Counted from the first letter of the stretch, positions 32,505-42,627 are shown. The stretch: 64,000 bases of DNA from GCA-2705995 sp965661625 (GCA_965661625.1 CBFIEM010000010.1:1-64000); one strand, 5' to 3'. The notes: generated by a model not told the origin, from the sequence alone. Translations and numbers: made by a program.

Positions 32505-34952
32505 CTACTTAATTGGCAACGCTTCTTTGACCTTAGCCTTTAGCAAAGCAAGTTCAAGAACATCGCTCATTTCTGAAACATAGTGAAAAGTTAGGCCTTT
32601 GAGGTAGCGTTCATTGATTTCTTCGATATCCTTCCGATTTTCTTCACACAGAATCACTTCCTTGATGTTCGCTCGTTTCGCGGCTAGTATTTTTTCTTTT
32701 ATTCCACCTACCGGAAGTACTTTCCCGCGTAAGGTGATTTCTCCAGTCATAGCGAGCTTAGATTTCACTTTACGTTGCGTAAACAAAGATCCCAAAGCGG
32801 TAAGAATGGTAATACCTGCACTGGGGCCATCTTTTGGCGTTGCACCTTCAGGAACGTGAATATGAATGTTGTATCGATCAAACACAGCAGGAGTTAAACC
32901 TAACAAATGGGCGTGTGATTTTAAATATTCAAGCGCAACAATACCCGACTCTTTCATAACTGAGCCCAAGCTACCCGTGAGGGTGAGTTTTCCTTTACCT
33001 GGCGTAATGGAAGACTCAATAAAGAGAACGTCTCCACCTACTGCAGTCCAAGCCAAACCAGTAACAACACCCGCTACATCATTCGTTTCATACTTATTTT
33101 TCGCGTGTCCAGGTCCGAGGTATGTTTTCAGGTCATCTTTTTCAACCTCCACTCGGTACTCCTCTTCCATAGCAATATGTTTGGCAATTTGCCGAATAAG
33201 CTTGGTAATGCGCTTTTCCAGAGAACGCACCCCCGATTCACGAGTGTATTCTTCAATCAGTTTCTCGAGGGCCTGTTTCCCAATTTTAAATTGGGTATTT
33301 TTTAACCCATGTTCTTTTAATTGACGCGGAACGAGGTGCTTTTTGGCTATCTGCACTTTTTCCTCAACGGTATAACCATTTACCTCTATAATCTCCAATC
33401 GATCGCGCAGAGCGGGCTGGATTGATCCAAGGCTATTCGCCGTAGCGATGAACATCACTTTGGATAGGTCGTATTCAATCTCAACAAAATTGTCGTAAAA
33501 TGAATCATTTTGAGCCGGATCCAATACTTCGAGTAACGCTGAAGAAGGATCGCCCTGAGGGCCAGCACTTAGCTTATCAAGCTCATCCAAGATAAAGACT
33601 GGATTACTACTACCTGCCTTTTTCAGGGATTGAATCACTCGTCCTGGCATAGCGCCTATGTAAGTTTTCCGATGACCCCGTATCTCGGCTTCATCTCGCA
33701 AGCCACCTAGGGACATGCGTACATACTTCCTGCCAATGGCCTCTGCAACAGATTTCCCCAAAGAAGTTTTACCAACTCCAGGAGGGCCCACCAGGCATAT
33801 TATGGGCGACTTCATATCATCTTTAAGCTTGAGCACCGCAAGGTGTTCAATGATCCGTTCTTTAACTTTTTCTAAACCGTGATGGTCGCGATCTAGAATG
33901 CGCTGAGCACGTTTTAAGTCAAATTTGTCAACCGTAAATTCATTCCAAGGAAGTTCGAGTAACGTATCCACATAGTTGGTCTGGATGCTGTACTCGACGC
34001 CACTTGGATTCATGCGTTCCAAACGCGACAATTCTTTTACGAAATGCTCACGCTGCTTTTTATTCCATTTCTTCTTTTTGGCTTTCTCCTTAAACTCGGC
34101 AATTTCTTGATCCATTGGGTTTCCGCCAAGCTCTTCTTGTATTTGCTTCATTTGCTGATGCAAGAAGTATTCGCGCTGTTGCTTATCAATATCCGTTTTA
34201 ACCTTGCTTTGGATATCATTCCTAAGCTCGAGTAACTGCAACTCTTTGGTAAGCAGTTCGAGAACACGGTTTGCCCTCCAAAGCAGGTCTGTATGTTCCA
34301 ACAACTCCTGTTTGGCCTCGATATCAACACCCATATTAGAGGTAATGAAATTGATTAAGAAAACCGGACTATCTATGTTTTTGATTGCAACTGAGGCTTC
34401 ACTCGGAATGTTCGGAGCCTCTTGAATGATATTTAATGCCAGTTCTTTGATGCTTTCAATAAGCGCAACAAACCGTTCATCTTCTGGTATTTTTTCCTTG
34501 TCGTTTAGTGGTGAGACACGCGCTTTCAAATATGGTTCATCTTGCGTAACCTCTTCAATGGCAAACCGACGCTTACCTTGGATAATGATGGTAGATGTTC
34601 CATCGGGCATTTTTAGCAATTTCAAAATCTTAGCAACCGTCCCTACCCGATGCAATTCATCAGCATTAGGATCTTCTATTTCATCATTCTTCTGGGCGAT
34701 TGTACCAATGATCCGTTCGCCAGCATATGCGTCCTTAACAAGCTGCAATGATTTATCCCTACCAACGGTAATGGGAATGACTACACCGGGAAAGAGCACA
34801 TTATTGCGAAGTGGAAGTAGTGCCAATTCTTCTGGTAGTTTTTCCTTATGGATACTCTCTTCTTCGTCGCGAGATAAGAGGGGAATGAATTCCGTCTCAT
34901 CATCTATTCCGTTCGCAAAACCAATGATATCAAACTGTTTCGTGTTTTTCAT
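32505..34952 (-). CDS. lon: Lon ATP-dependent protease
   Basis: An 815-residue protein: an N-terminal substrate domain (LPLRNNVLFPGVVIP), a coiled-coil middle, an AAA+ module with Walker A GPPGVGKTS, and a C-terminal protease domain with catalytic Ser in KDGPSAGITI and the downstream Lys in GIKEKILAAKRA. It degrades misfolded and regulatory proteins in the cytoplasm. Length and domain order are typical of LonA. The 91-bp upstream gap holds two copies of GATTGCAGT (minus strand) 47 bp apart. Confidence 0.98.
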   Translation of the reverse strand: MKNTKQFDIIGFANGIDDETEFIPLLSRDEEESIHKEKLPEELALLPLRNNVLFPGVVIPITVGRDKSLQLVKDAYAGERIIGTIAQKNDEIEDPNADELHRVGTVAKILKLLKMPDGTSTIIIQGKRRFAIEEVTQDEPYLKARVSPLNDKEKIPEDERFVALIESIKELALNIIQEAPNIPSEASVAIKNIDSPVFLINFITSNMGVDIEAKQELLEHTDLLWRANRVLELLTKELQLLELRNDIQSKVKTDIDKQQREYFLHQQMKQIQEELGGNPMDQEIAEFKEKAKKKKWNKKQREHFVKELSRLERMNPSGVEYSIQTNYVDTLLELPWNEFTVDKFDLKRAQRILDRDHHGLEKVKERIIEHLAVLKLKDDMKSPIICLVGPPGVGKTSLGKSVAEAIGRKYVRMSLGGLRDEAEIRGHRKTYIGAMPGRVIQSLKKAGSSNPVFILDELDKLSAGPQGDPSSALLEVLDPAQNDSFYDNFVEIEYDLSKVMFIATANSLGSIQPALRDRLEIIEVNGYTVEEKVQIAKKHLVPRQLKEHGLKNTQFKIGKQALEKLIEEYTRESGVRSLEKRITKLIRQIAKHIAMEEEYRVEVEKDDLKTYLGPGHAKNKYETNDVAGVVTGLAWTAVGGDVLFIESSITPGKGKLTLTGSLGSVMKESGIVALEYLKSHAHLLGLTPAVFDRYNIHIHVPEGATPKDGPSAGITILTALGSLFTQRKVKSKLAMTGEITLRGKVLPVGGIKEKILAAKRANIKEVILCEENRKDIEEINERYLKGLTFHYVSEMSDVLELALLKAKVKEALPIK

Positions 34953-35043
34953 ATAATGCCTATCTCTCTATAACAACTGCAATCGGCGCTTGTTGTGTCA
35001 AGGGACGTGCCACACTCAAGAGACTGCAATCCTGTCTGATTTT

Positions 35044-36243
35044 TTAATGGAAACGCTGACGTTCTTGCTGAGTGTGCTCAAAAAGGGACTCAAAAATAGC
35101 GCGGTCTTCTACCGTAAAAGGAATTCCTCGTCGTTCCATCATGCGTTCCGCGACTTCACATGCTTTTTCTACCTTAAAGGCCGTAAATTCAGCTGAGCTA
35201 CCCCAGGAAAATGCGGGTACGTACTTCGGAGGAAAATCACCACCGTAAATATTACTGCAAAAGCCTACAACAGTTCCTGTATTGAGCATGGTATTGATAC
35301 CCGTTTTACTGTGGTCTCCCATGATCAATCCGCAGAATTGTTCATCTGTAGATTCCATAGTACCGGATTCTATGTTCCAGGTCTTAACAATGCTGTAATT
35401 ATTCTTGAGGTTTGAACTGTTTGTATCTGCTCCTAGGTTGCACCAAGAGCCAATAACACTATTCCCTAAAAACCCATCGTGACCTTTATTCGAATAACCT
35501 TGAAGCAAAACATTATTAACCTCTCCCCCCACCTTACAATGTGGACCAAGAGTAGTCCCTCCGTATACTTTCGATGCGAGCTTAAGTACGGCATGTTCGC
35601 ATAACGCCAAAGATCCTCGAACAACTGACCCTTCCATTACCTCAGCATGGGGCCCAATGTATACAGGACCACCTTCAACATTAATTGTGGCTGCTCGCAC
35701 CTTTGCGGTTGGATGGATATACAGGTTTGAGGCTGGCCCTATTAACAGACATGATTCATGCAATTCTGCTGATTGTTTGTCAGCTGTTGCAAGACCAAAA
35801 TCGCGCTTGAGTTGCTTAGCATTCCATTGGAACAGGTGATATGGTTTTTCAATTAACTCACAGTCATCTGTCCATTCGTAACTCCCCTTAAGTTGCAGTT
35901 CACCGCCATCAATCATCAGCTTGACGTTTTTAGGTGATAATTTGGCCGCAAGCAAAACATCATTGCGAAAAAGCCCTTCATCTAGCTCCAGGCTTTCAAC
36001 ACCCTCAATTATCATCGGGTTTGGCAACAAGCGTCCGTTTATCCAAACCGAAACAGCTTCAGGCTTAAGCGGAAACTTAGCTTGCAGGTAATCGCGTGTG
36101 GCAAATGAAAACGTTTGCTTCAATTCATATTTCCACTTCTCTGCTATGGTCCATATACCAATGCGCAATGCACCTGCTGGACAACCATAGGTTAATGGAA
36201 GTAGCTGGTCACTGTATTCATCATCAAATAGAACAAATGCCAT
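35044..36243 (-). CDS. GlmU-like sugar nucleotidyltransferase family protein
   Basis: A 399-residue protein with a degenerate nucleotidyltransferase-like N-terminal half (FDDEYSDQLLPLTYGCPAGA) and a left-handed beta-helix built from hexapeptide repeats (~185-330: VRAATINVEGGPVYIGPHAE, GGEVNNVLLQGYSNKGHDGF). It resembles the Bacteroidota GlmU family rather than true GlmU. The usual start LAAGxGTRM-type loop is absent, so nucleotidyl transfer is uncertain. It follows rpmE on the same strand but is separated by a terminator. Confidence 0.85.
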   Translation of the reverse strand: MAFVLFDDEYSDQLLPLTYGCPAGALRIGIWTIAEKWKYELKQTFSFATRDYLQAKFPLKPEAVSVWINGRLLPNPMIIEGVESLELDEGLFRNDVLLAAKLSPKNVKLMIDGGELQLKGSYEWTDDCELIEKPYHLFQWNAKQLKRDFGLATADKQSAELHESCLLIGPASNLYIHPTAKVRAATINVEGGPVYIGPHAEVMEGSVVRGSLALCEHAVLKLASKVYGGTTLGPHCKVGGEVNNVLLQGYSNKGHDGFLGNSVIGSWCNLGADTNSSNLKNNYSIVKTWNIESGTMESTDEQFCGLIMGDHSKTGINTMLNTGTVVGFCSNIYGGDFPPKYVPAFSWGSSAEFTAFKVEKACEVAERMMERRGIPFTVEDRAIFESLFEHTQQERQRFH

Positions 36244-36275
36244 AAGCCAATCAATTGTGGACTACAAGAAACAAA

Positions 36276-36301
36276 AAAAGCCCCGAATCATCGAGGCTTT
36301 T
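36276..36301 (-). terminator. Terminator of rpmE
   Basis: AAAAGCC/GGCTTTT outer stem and CGA/TCG inner stem around an ATCA loop. On the minus strand a seven-T run follows, 20 nt after the L31 stop. Confidence 0.8.
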
Positions 36302-36320
36302 AAAACGTATTTCGACACGA

Positions 36321-36578
36321 TTACTTGCGCTTGTGACGCGAGTAACGGTTTTTAAACTTATCAATACGACCAGCAGTATCTACGTACTGTAGTTTACCTG
36401 TATAAAATGGATGTGACTGGTTTGAAATCTCCAACTTAACAAGTGGGTATTCGTTACCATCTTCCATTGTTACCGTATCACTTGTTTCAGCTGTAGAGCG
36501 ACAAATGAACGTATAGTCGTTAGACATGTCCTTGAAAACAACAGGTCTATAGTTATCCGGATGAATGTCCTTTTTCAT
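36321..36578 (-). CDS. rpmE2: 50S ribosomal protein L31, type B
   Basis: An 85-residue protein starting MKKDIHPDNYRPVVFKDM and ending in a basic tail. It carries the type-B marks: no zinc-binding CxxC, and the NQSHPFYTGKLQYVDTAGR segment. It is part of the central protuberance of the large subunit. The ORF opens nine codons earlier (MQTLMKSTN), but the transcript start predicted from the -7 box favours 36578. Confidence 0.97.
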   Translation of the reverse strand: MKKDIHPDNYRPVVFKDMSNDYTFICRSTAETSDTVTMEDGNEYPLVKLEISNQSHPFYTGKLQYVDTAGRIDKFKNRYSRHKRK

Positions 36579-36602
36579 ATTCGTACTTTTCATTAGGGTC
36601 TG

Positions 36603-36632
36603 CAAAGATATACTTTTTACGTGTTTTGCAAA
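36603..36632 (-). promoter_or_regulatory. rpmE2 promoter
   Basis: Minus strand: TTTG (36632-36629), 18 bp, then TATCTTTG (36610-36603), an exact -7 box. The implied leader is about 20 nt. Confidence 0.6.
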
Positions 36633-36700
36633 TCTTTGACCGGGAAATAAAATAAAACTTCCTCAAATTCGTATTCTCTGCGATGCCTACATTTGCACAC

Positions 36701-38188
36701 ATGACAAAACACGTCTATTTTTTCTGTTTAGCAGCCATTACCATCTTCACAATTGGATGTCGACAAGACCTGCCCACAAAGACGGATGGTTTTCAATTAA
36801 GTTTTTCGACAGATACCTTAACCTTCGACACTGTGTTTACCACATTAGGGTCGGTAACAAAGCGCTTTAAGGTCAGAAATACAGGTTCTGACCCTGTTCG
36901 TTTAAGGGAAATCAAAATTAAAGGTGGAGATCAGTCGATGTTTAGGATGAACGTAGACGGCATAAGTGGAAGCTCTGTTCGTGATGTGGACATTGATGGA
37001 AATGACAGTATTTTCATTTTTGTTGAAGTAACCGTAGACCCGCAAAACTCCAACAATCCGCTTGTAGTTTTGGAAGAAATAGAGTTTGTAACTCCCTCTT
37101 CCCGTCAACGCGTGATACTAGAAGCTTGGGGGCAAGATGCTTATTACTACTATCCTGATCAACGAATTGGAGGACTCCCTCCGTTTAGTTACTTGTCCTC
37201 CTATGCCAATTACTTTCCGATTGGGCCAAACATTACGCTACCCAACGACAAGCCTCATGTAATTTTCGGGTACCTTCATATCGATTCACTTATAAATTTG
37301 ACAATCCCTGCTGGCACTCAACTTCACTTTTACCAGGGCGCTGGGTTGTGGGCTTACAAAGAATCGTCGTTACAAGTATTGGGCGAACAAGGCAATGAAG
37401 TAGTTTTTCAAGGTTTCCGCTTAGAAGAACAATACGATGATGTTCCAGGTCAATGGGATCGTATCTGGATCAACGAGAGTAACACTGATAGCTACATTGA
37501 GCATGCGATTATTAAAAATGCATTTATTGGAATTCAAGCTGAACCATTCCCAATTGCCGGACCTACTCCATTACTTGCTAACGAAGTAATAGTGAAACGC
37601 ACTCAAATTCAAAACATGGATGGTGTAGGTCTCTTGGCGCGAAACTACAATGTAGTTATGGAAAACAGCTTACTCTTTAACAGCGCCAATCAACTCGTCG
37701 CTATTCAAGGGGGAGGAAATCACCGCTTTACCCACTGTACGTTTGCCAATTACTGGCCATTCGGTGGCCGTTCAACCGGAAGTGTATTTGCGAGCAATGC
37801 CTACAACGATGCTTTTGGAGATTTGGTAGAGGGTGATTTGAGAGCGCGATTTAACAATTGCATCGTGTATGGTCAAAACCGAGAGGAAATCGAATTTGAC
37901 TCAGTAGATACGCGAGACTTTAACATCAAGTTTCAGTACAGCATTATCAAAACAGAATTAGATACAGCAGGCACAGGTAAATTTAATACCTGTGAAGTAA
38001 ACCCTACTCCTACGTTTGGGTTTTTTGACCCTTTATTTGAGACTCCTGGCTTACAAGATTTCTCCTTGTACGAGTCATCATCTGCTGTCGATTTTGGAAA
38101 CCCTGCACTCAGCGATACCATAACGGTGGATATAACAGGAGGGTTAAGGGATGCTAACCCTGATGCCGGATGTTACGAATATCGCTAA
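36701..38188 (+). CDS. Parallel beta-helix lipoprotein
   Basis: From ATG 36701 the product is 495 residues. The lipoprotein signal has lipobox FTIGC. An Ig-like/ASH-type N-terminal domain (SFSTDTLTFDTVFTTLGSVT, KRFKVRNTGSDP) is followed by a right-handed beta-helix region (IEHAIIKNAFIGIQAEPFP, VGLLARNYNVVMENSLLFN). Beta-helix surfaces often bind or cut polysaccharides, but no catalytic residues are assigned. A perfect -7 box (36688-36695) lies only 5 nt before the ATG, so the mRNA may be leaderless. Confidence 0.8.
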   Translation: MTKHVYFFCLAAITIFTIGCRQDLPTKTDGFQLSFSTDTLTFDTVFTTLGSVTKRFKVRNTGSDPVRLREIKIKGGDQSMFRMNVDGISGSSVRDVDIDGNDSIFIFVEVTVDPQNSNNPLVVLEEIEFVTPSSRQRVILEAWGQDAYYYYPDQRIGGLPPFSYLSSYANYFPIGPNITLPNDKPHVIFGYLHIDSLINLTIPAGTQLHFYQGAGLWAYKESSLQVLGEQGNEVVFQGFRLEEQYDDVPGQWDRIWINESNTDSYIEHAIIKNAFIGIQAEPFPIAGPTPLLANEVIVKRTQIQNMDGVGLLARNYNVVMENSLLFNSANQLVAIQGGGNHRFTHCTFANYWPFGGRSTGSVFASNAYNDAFGDLVEGDLRARFNNCIVYGQNREEIEFDSVDTRDFNIKFQYSIIKTELDTAGTGKFNTCEVNPTPTFGFFDPLFETPGLQDFSLYESSSAVDFGNPALSDTITVDITGGLRDANPDAGCYEYR

Positions 38189-38193
38189 TGAGC

Positions 38194-39240
38194 TTAGTAA
38201 AACTTCTGATTACGTGGTTGACTGCGAGCTCCGCTTTTGAAGCCAGCGCGGTATCCTAAAGCAAATTCAGGGCCACCTGTGCCGTTTGATGCACGACCTA
38301 GCTCACTTACATGCATGTCATAGCTGATACCAAGAGAGAAGCCTCCTGCGTTAAGCTTAACCACTGGATAAACAGCATCGTCCCAGCGGTGATAAACACC
38401 TAGGGCTAATGAAGTTTCTTTCACATAACCTGTTACACGTGTTGCATCGCTCAGTAAGATTTTGACATCTACCCCATAATTCAATAAACGATGAGGCCCT
38501 TGAGCAATGTACATGAAGTTAGGGTAAAATGAAATCCCTTGACGGTCAATAAAATAGTTTAACCCTCCATTAGCGACGTATTTCGCATAAAGCTTTTCTT
38601 GTCTACCTAGAAAAGAAATATCTGGACGGTTTAAGTGAAATGCTGCTATTCCAAAGTCTACTTTCAACGCTTCATCAGTGCTGGAGTAAAAATAGTTCAC
38701 ACCTGCTCCAAAATCCACAAATGTCATCGCCTCATCGGCGTAAACCTCATTAGAAGGTAATGATGGGTCAAAACCTATACCTACCCATTGATTATCCCAC
38801 ACCAGGTCACCCACTTCAACTGCGCGCTGTCCAAATCCAACTTGAGCACCTAGTGTTAGGTAGTGATTTTCATAAGAGTTCAAAATCTTAGTGTATGACC
38901 CATTCATGCTAGCAGAAAACTGATTGTATCCTGAGGTACCAGCTTGATCTGAAAACACTTGAACCCCCAAACCAAAAAAGTCAGAGGCAAACACATCACT
39001 CGCAACCAAAAAATCTGCGCTTGCACCAATTGTTTGGTACAGCTCTGAAACAGACTCCCATTGGCGACGGTAATTCGTTGCAACCCGAAGTTTACCATTA
39101 AATAGACCCGCATTAGCAGGATTCAGGTTCAGTGGAGAAGCTTTGAACTGTGAAAAATGTACATCAGCCTGTCCAATTGCAGAAGTACAAACGAGCATGC
39201 CAGCCCCTAAAAACGATGATAGTATGAGTTTCTTAAGCAT
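38194..39240 (-). CDS. PorP/SprF family type IX secretion outer-membrane protein
   Basis: A 348-residue predicted beta-barrel with signal peptide (LILSSFLGAGMLVCTSAIGQ). The family start is DVHFSQFKASPLNLNPANAG, followed by RVATNYRRQW. PorP/SprF proteins hold CHU_C-tailed adhesins at the surface. The gene lies 12 bp downstream of such an adhesin gene on the same strand, so it is probably that protein's dedicated partner. Confidence 0.93.
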   Translation of the reverse strand: MLKKLILSSFLGAGMLVCTSAIGQADVHFSQFKASPLNLNPANAGLFNGKLRVATNYRRQWESVSELYQTIGASADFLVASDVFASDFFGLGVQVFSDQAGTSGYNQFSASMNGSYTKILNSYENHYLTLGAQVGFGQRAVEVGDLVWDNQWVGIGFDPSLPSNEVYADEAMTFVDFGAGVNYFYSSTDEALKVDFGIAAFHLNRPDISFLGRQEKLYAKYVANGGLNYFIDRQGISFYPNFMYIAQGPHRLLNYGVDVKILLSDATRVTGYVKETSLALGVYHRWDDAVYPVVKLNAGGFSLGISYDMHVSELGRASNGTGGPEFALGYRAGFKSGARSQPRNQKFY

Positions 39241-39252
39241 AGGGTTTCAATT

Positions 39253-41505
39253 CTATCTGATGACCGTAACGTCTCCTTTTATTAGTTCTTGTTTTCCATT
39301 GAGGAAGGTGATCTTCGCGAAATAAACATAAACACCTGGAGGAACTTGTTCCCCTTGATACGTTCCATCCCATCCACGTTCTTGACTACGAGACTCAAAT
39401 ATTTGAGCACCATAGCGATCATAAACGTAATATTCAATAAACTGAATTCCGTTACCACGAACATAAAGTACGTCGTTTTCACCATCTCCATTAGGTGAAA
39501 AAATATCGGGAACTCCCACAAAATATGCTTGACTTACATTAACACGAACAGAATCCGTAGAAGCACATCCATGATCATTCACGTTAGTCACGTAGTAAAC
39601 CGTATTTAATCGTGGGCTTACTTTTGCTTCACGACAGAACATACATTCCAATTCGTAATCCGGCGACCACTGGAAGTAAGGAGCTGACCCAAAAGCCGTT
39701 AAATCAGCAGTTTCTCCCACAAATATATTTTGATCTACATCAGCCTGAACTTCTGGGTAGGCGGCCACAGATATGTAATCGTTCAAATACTCGATATCCA
39801 CTCCATATTGGTTGGTAACTTGTAACTGAACGTCAAACTCTCCAGTATCTGAATAGCAAACTACCGGATTTTTCTCTGTTGATTCATCATAAGCCGTATC
39901 GGCGCCAAAGAACCTCCATTCATACTGAGTACCACGAATAGAATTATTAAAAAACTGAATACATGTTCCTTGACAAATGCTATCCTTTTCAGCTACAAAT
40001 CGCGCTTCAGGAGATAAACAGCTATCCACTTGAATGTAATCAGTTAGCGTTAATGTATCTCGACCATTATCGTTCTGAGCAATTAACGTAATATCATATG
40101 TGCCTGGAGTCTGGTAACAAATATTGCTGGGGTTTTGCTGAGTGCTAGCAACACTATCCGCCCCTGGGAATGACCAAAACCATTGAGCATTTCCGGCATT
40201 CATATTTAAACTTTGATCAAGCAAATTGATGCAATCGCCCGGACAAATCTGTGTAGCTCCTGCTTGAAATGCTGCAATTGGAACGGGACAGTTAACCACC
40301 TCTATGTAATCTACCAACGTATCCGAATAGGTACCGTTTGCATCTGTTAAGGTAAGCACAACATCAAATGTTCCAAGGTTATTGTAGGTAATGGCATTCG
40401 GGTTTTGACCGTTAAACGTAGCTGGTTGACCACCTTGACCAAATCCTGGAACATCAAAGTTCCAATCCCAATTCGTAATTGGTTGTGACCCCGCTGTAGA
40501 ACTTTCAGTAAAGGTTACTGTTGAACCAATACAAACTGTCGTTGGGCTGCCCGAAAATTGGATTGTAGGAGGAGTACATGGGTTTACCGTCATTGGAAAC
40601 GTAAGTGTATCTAAACTTGTTCCATCTCCCACAATGAGTTGGAAATTAAATGCACCTACTGATCCCGCCTCAAACAAAACGCTTTGCGTTGTGACCGTTT
40701 GCGGACCGTTGTTAGCTCCGGCAAAATTCCATTGATACTGCGTTACTTGACCTCCGAGGTCATCTGCAGTTAGCGTAACGGTATCCCCTAAGCAAATGCT
40801 TGTTGGTATGGGCGAAGGCTGTGAGATAATAGCTGTTAAAGGTGGAGGTGATCCAATCACAATCTCATCTACCGAGAATGCCGGATTATTACCTGCAGCG
40901 GGGTTCTCGAATAAAAATCCAAACCTGAGTGTTGGTTGGTTATCAAAAGCAGGATCTGAAACTGAAGTTTGTGTCCATGTATTTGTATTCGTGTAAGCTG
41001 GGCCTACCTGATTCCAGCTTGTTCCACCGTTTGTAGAATAGTAGAGCCTTCCAGAAGTTCCCGCAGCTCCATCTGCTAAGTTCAAGTACCAAAAATCAAT
41101 AAATACATTTGTCTGTCCGGTGGTGTTAACATCGGTATTCATTCGAGAGAAATACCGCTCACCCACAACAGACGTATTGTAAGTATAGTTGGCATTATTG
41201 GCTCCTACCGCCTCTAAATCCCGAGAGCTGATGTGCATGTAATTCAAATTGGGATTAGCCATTGTACCTGGTTGAGCGGGAGTTGCATTAACGGGAAAAG
41301 GTGTTGTAATTCCGTTGAACACGTTATTGATAACCCAGTGGTTTTCAACATTTCCTCCAACAATAGCACTTAAATCTGTTGTATTAGTGTCCCAATTCAA
41401 ATAGGGGTTCACCCCATCAAAATTGTCACTCCACAGAGTCTGAGCCTGAAGAACAAGGCTAGACACCATTAATACGCTGGTCAATAGAATGTGTGAAAAT
41501 TTCAT
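39253..41505 (-). CDS. Multi-PKD surface protein with CHU_C (type B T9SS) tail
   Basis: From ATG 41505 the product is 750 residues. Signal peptide (MKFSHILLTSVLMVSSLVLQ), a lectin/MAM-like N-terminal domain (~25-225), four Cys-framed PKD-like domains (~230-600, each with a C-x-G-[DS/T] start and W-x-F strand), one further Ig-like domain, and a C-terminal CHU_C domain (FSPNGDGENDVLYVRG, GWDGTYQGEQVPPGVYVYF). The tail directs type IX secretion and links to a PorP/SprF partner, encoded next door. It is probably an adhesin. The earlier ORF start at 41577 lacks a signal peptide. Confidence 0.93.
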   Translation of the reverse strand: MKFSHILLTSVLMVSSLVLQAQTLWSDNFDGVNPYLNWDTNTTDLSAIVGGNVENHWVINNVFNGITTPFPVNATPAQPGTMANPNLNYMHISSRDLEAVGANNANYTYNTSVVGERYFSRMNTDVNTTGQTNVFIDFWYLNLADGAAGTSGRLYYSTNGGTSWNQVGPAYTNTNTWTQTSVSDPAFDNQPTLRFGFLFENPAAGNNPAFSVDEIVIGSPPPLTAIISQPSPIPTSICLGDTVTLTADDLGGQVTQYQWNFAGANNGPQTVTTQSVLFEAGSVGAFNFQLIVGDGTSLDTLTFPMTVNPCTPPTIQFSGSPTTVCIGSTVTFTESSTAGSQPITNWDWNFDVPGFGQGGQPATFNGQNPNAITYNNLGTFDVVLTLTDANGTYSDTLVDYIEVVNCPVPIAAFQAGATQICPGDCINLLDQSLNMNAGNAQWFWSFPGADSVASTQQNPSNICYQTPGTYDITLIAQNDNGRDTLTLTDYIQVDSCLSPEARFVAEKDSICQGTCIQFFNNSIRGTQYEWRFFGADTAYDESTEKNPVVCYSDTGEFDVQLQVTNQYGVDIEYLNDYISVAAYPEVQADVDQNIFVGETADLTAFGSAPYFQWSPDYELECMFCREAKVSPRLNTVYYVTNVNDHGCASTDSVRVNVSQAYFVGVPDIFSPNGDGENDVLYVRGNGIQFIEYYVYDRYGAQIFESRSQERGWDGTYQGEQVPPGVYVYFAKITFLNGKQELIKGDVTVIR

Positions 41506-41587
41506 TTCCGGTTTGTACGGTTGGTGCATCATAAGTAAAGAATTGAGCAAAATAAGCCCATTATCACTAAAAAACAAATTACTTGGG

Positions 41588-42601
41588 CTAGGCTAAAGAC
41601 GTTAAAAATTCTAAAGCGTTGACCCCGTCGGCATAATCAGTTAGCTTGGGCTGCTGAGTTGTACCAAACGGGATTCCCTTATACCCTACTCGTGTTTGAA
41701 TATTTGAAGCTTCTGCGGTTAAACGCGCATCTAATTCATCATCATTTTCATAAAACTCATAATGAATTACACCTACCGGTGAAAAAAGGGATTGTTCCTC
41801 CTTGATGATCACAAAATCATTATCCAAGAATGTTTCACTATTCAGCAGGAAAACTGTACGATTATACTGGTAATTATTAAAGTATTTCGCATTATTTACA
41901 ACATGCGACCATGGCATTAATGCTTTGAAAAAAGAATCGAAATCATATCCTTTGGGAACAAATAATTTCGTAACATTTCTACAACCTAGTCCAAAATACC
42001 TGAGCACATCTGCGCCAAGTTCCATGAGTTGTTGTTCATTTTCGGTTCCATCAAGCACGGCTACTGATGTTCTGTTTTTCCGAATAATGTTTGGAAACTT
42101 AGCAAAATAATGCTCAAAATATTTAGCTGAATTGTCACTTCCCGTTGCGATAAAGGCATCTGCAGACTTCATCATACCTTCAGTCAGCTCAATACGATTT
42201 GCCAAGTGCTCCGATGCCTTACCTAATTCATTTATCAAATAAGGCCACAACACAGTATCTTTAGAGGATTGCTTCACCAATGCTCGATTACCACTAATTA
42301 ACACGCACAGCACATCATGAAATCCAACTAGAGGCAAATTACCAGCCATGATTAAACCTACTTGGTTTAAGGGCTCAATATCAACAACCTTTTCTTCCTC
42401 GGCCCATATTTTCAGGGCTTGTTCATCAAGCATCTCAATGAGTTGCCTCAACGCATAGCGCACATTGTCTTGCTCAAACCAGCCATTTTTAGCATTAGCT
42501 AAATGAATCAGATCCTCGAGTTGACTGTCTGCTGATTCAAGCTTTTCTTTTAACGCATTACCCCATAATGATAGGGCTGCAATTCGTTCATTCAAATTCA
42601 T
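41588..42601 (-). CDS. Acyl-CoA reductase (LuxC-like)
   Basis: A 337-residue protein of the LuxC/acyl-CoA reductase type within the ALDH fold. It has GLIMAGNLPLVGFHDVLCVL, KQSSKDTVLWPYL and FVPKGYDFDSF. The active Cys lies in the YFGLGCRNVTKLF stretch. It reduces acyl-CoA to aldehyde with NAD(P)H; the natural acyl chain is unknown. It is divergent from the secreted-protein gene at 42685 and shares a palindromic promoter region with it. Confidence 0.88.
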   Translation of the reverse strand: MNLNERIAALSLWGNALKEKLESADSQLEDLIHLANAKNGWFEQDNVRYALRQLIEMLDEQALKIWAEEEKVVDIEPLNQVGLIMAGNLPLVGFHDVLCVLISGNRALVKQSSKDTVLWPYLINELGKASEHLANRIELTEGMMKSADAFIATGSDNSAKYFEHYFAKFPNIIRKNRTSVAVLDGTENEQQLMELGADVLRYFGLGCRNVTKLFVPKGYDFDSFFKALMPWSHVVNNAKYFNNYQYNRTVFLLNSETFLDNDFVIIKEEQSLFSPVGVIHYEFYENDDELDARLTAEASNIQTRVGYKGIPFGTTQQPKLTDYADGVNALEFLTSLA

Positions 42602-42627
42602 GCTGTTGCAATACTTAATGTGTCACT

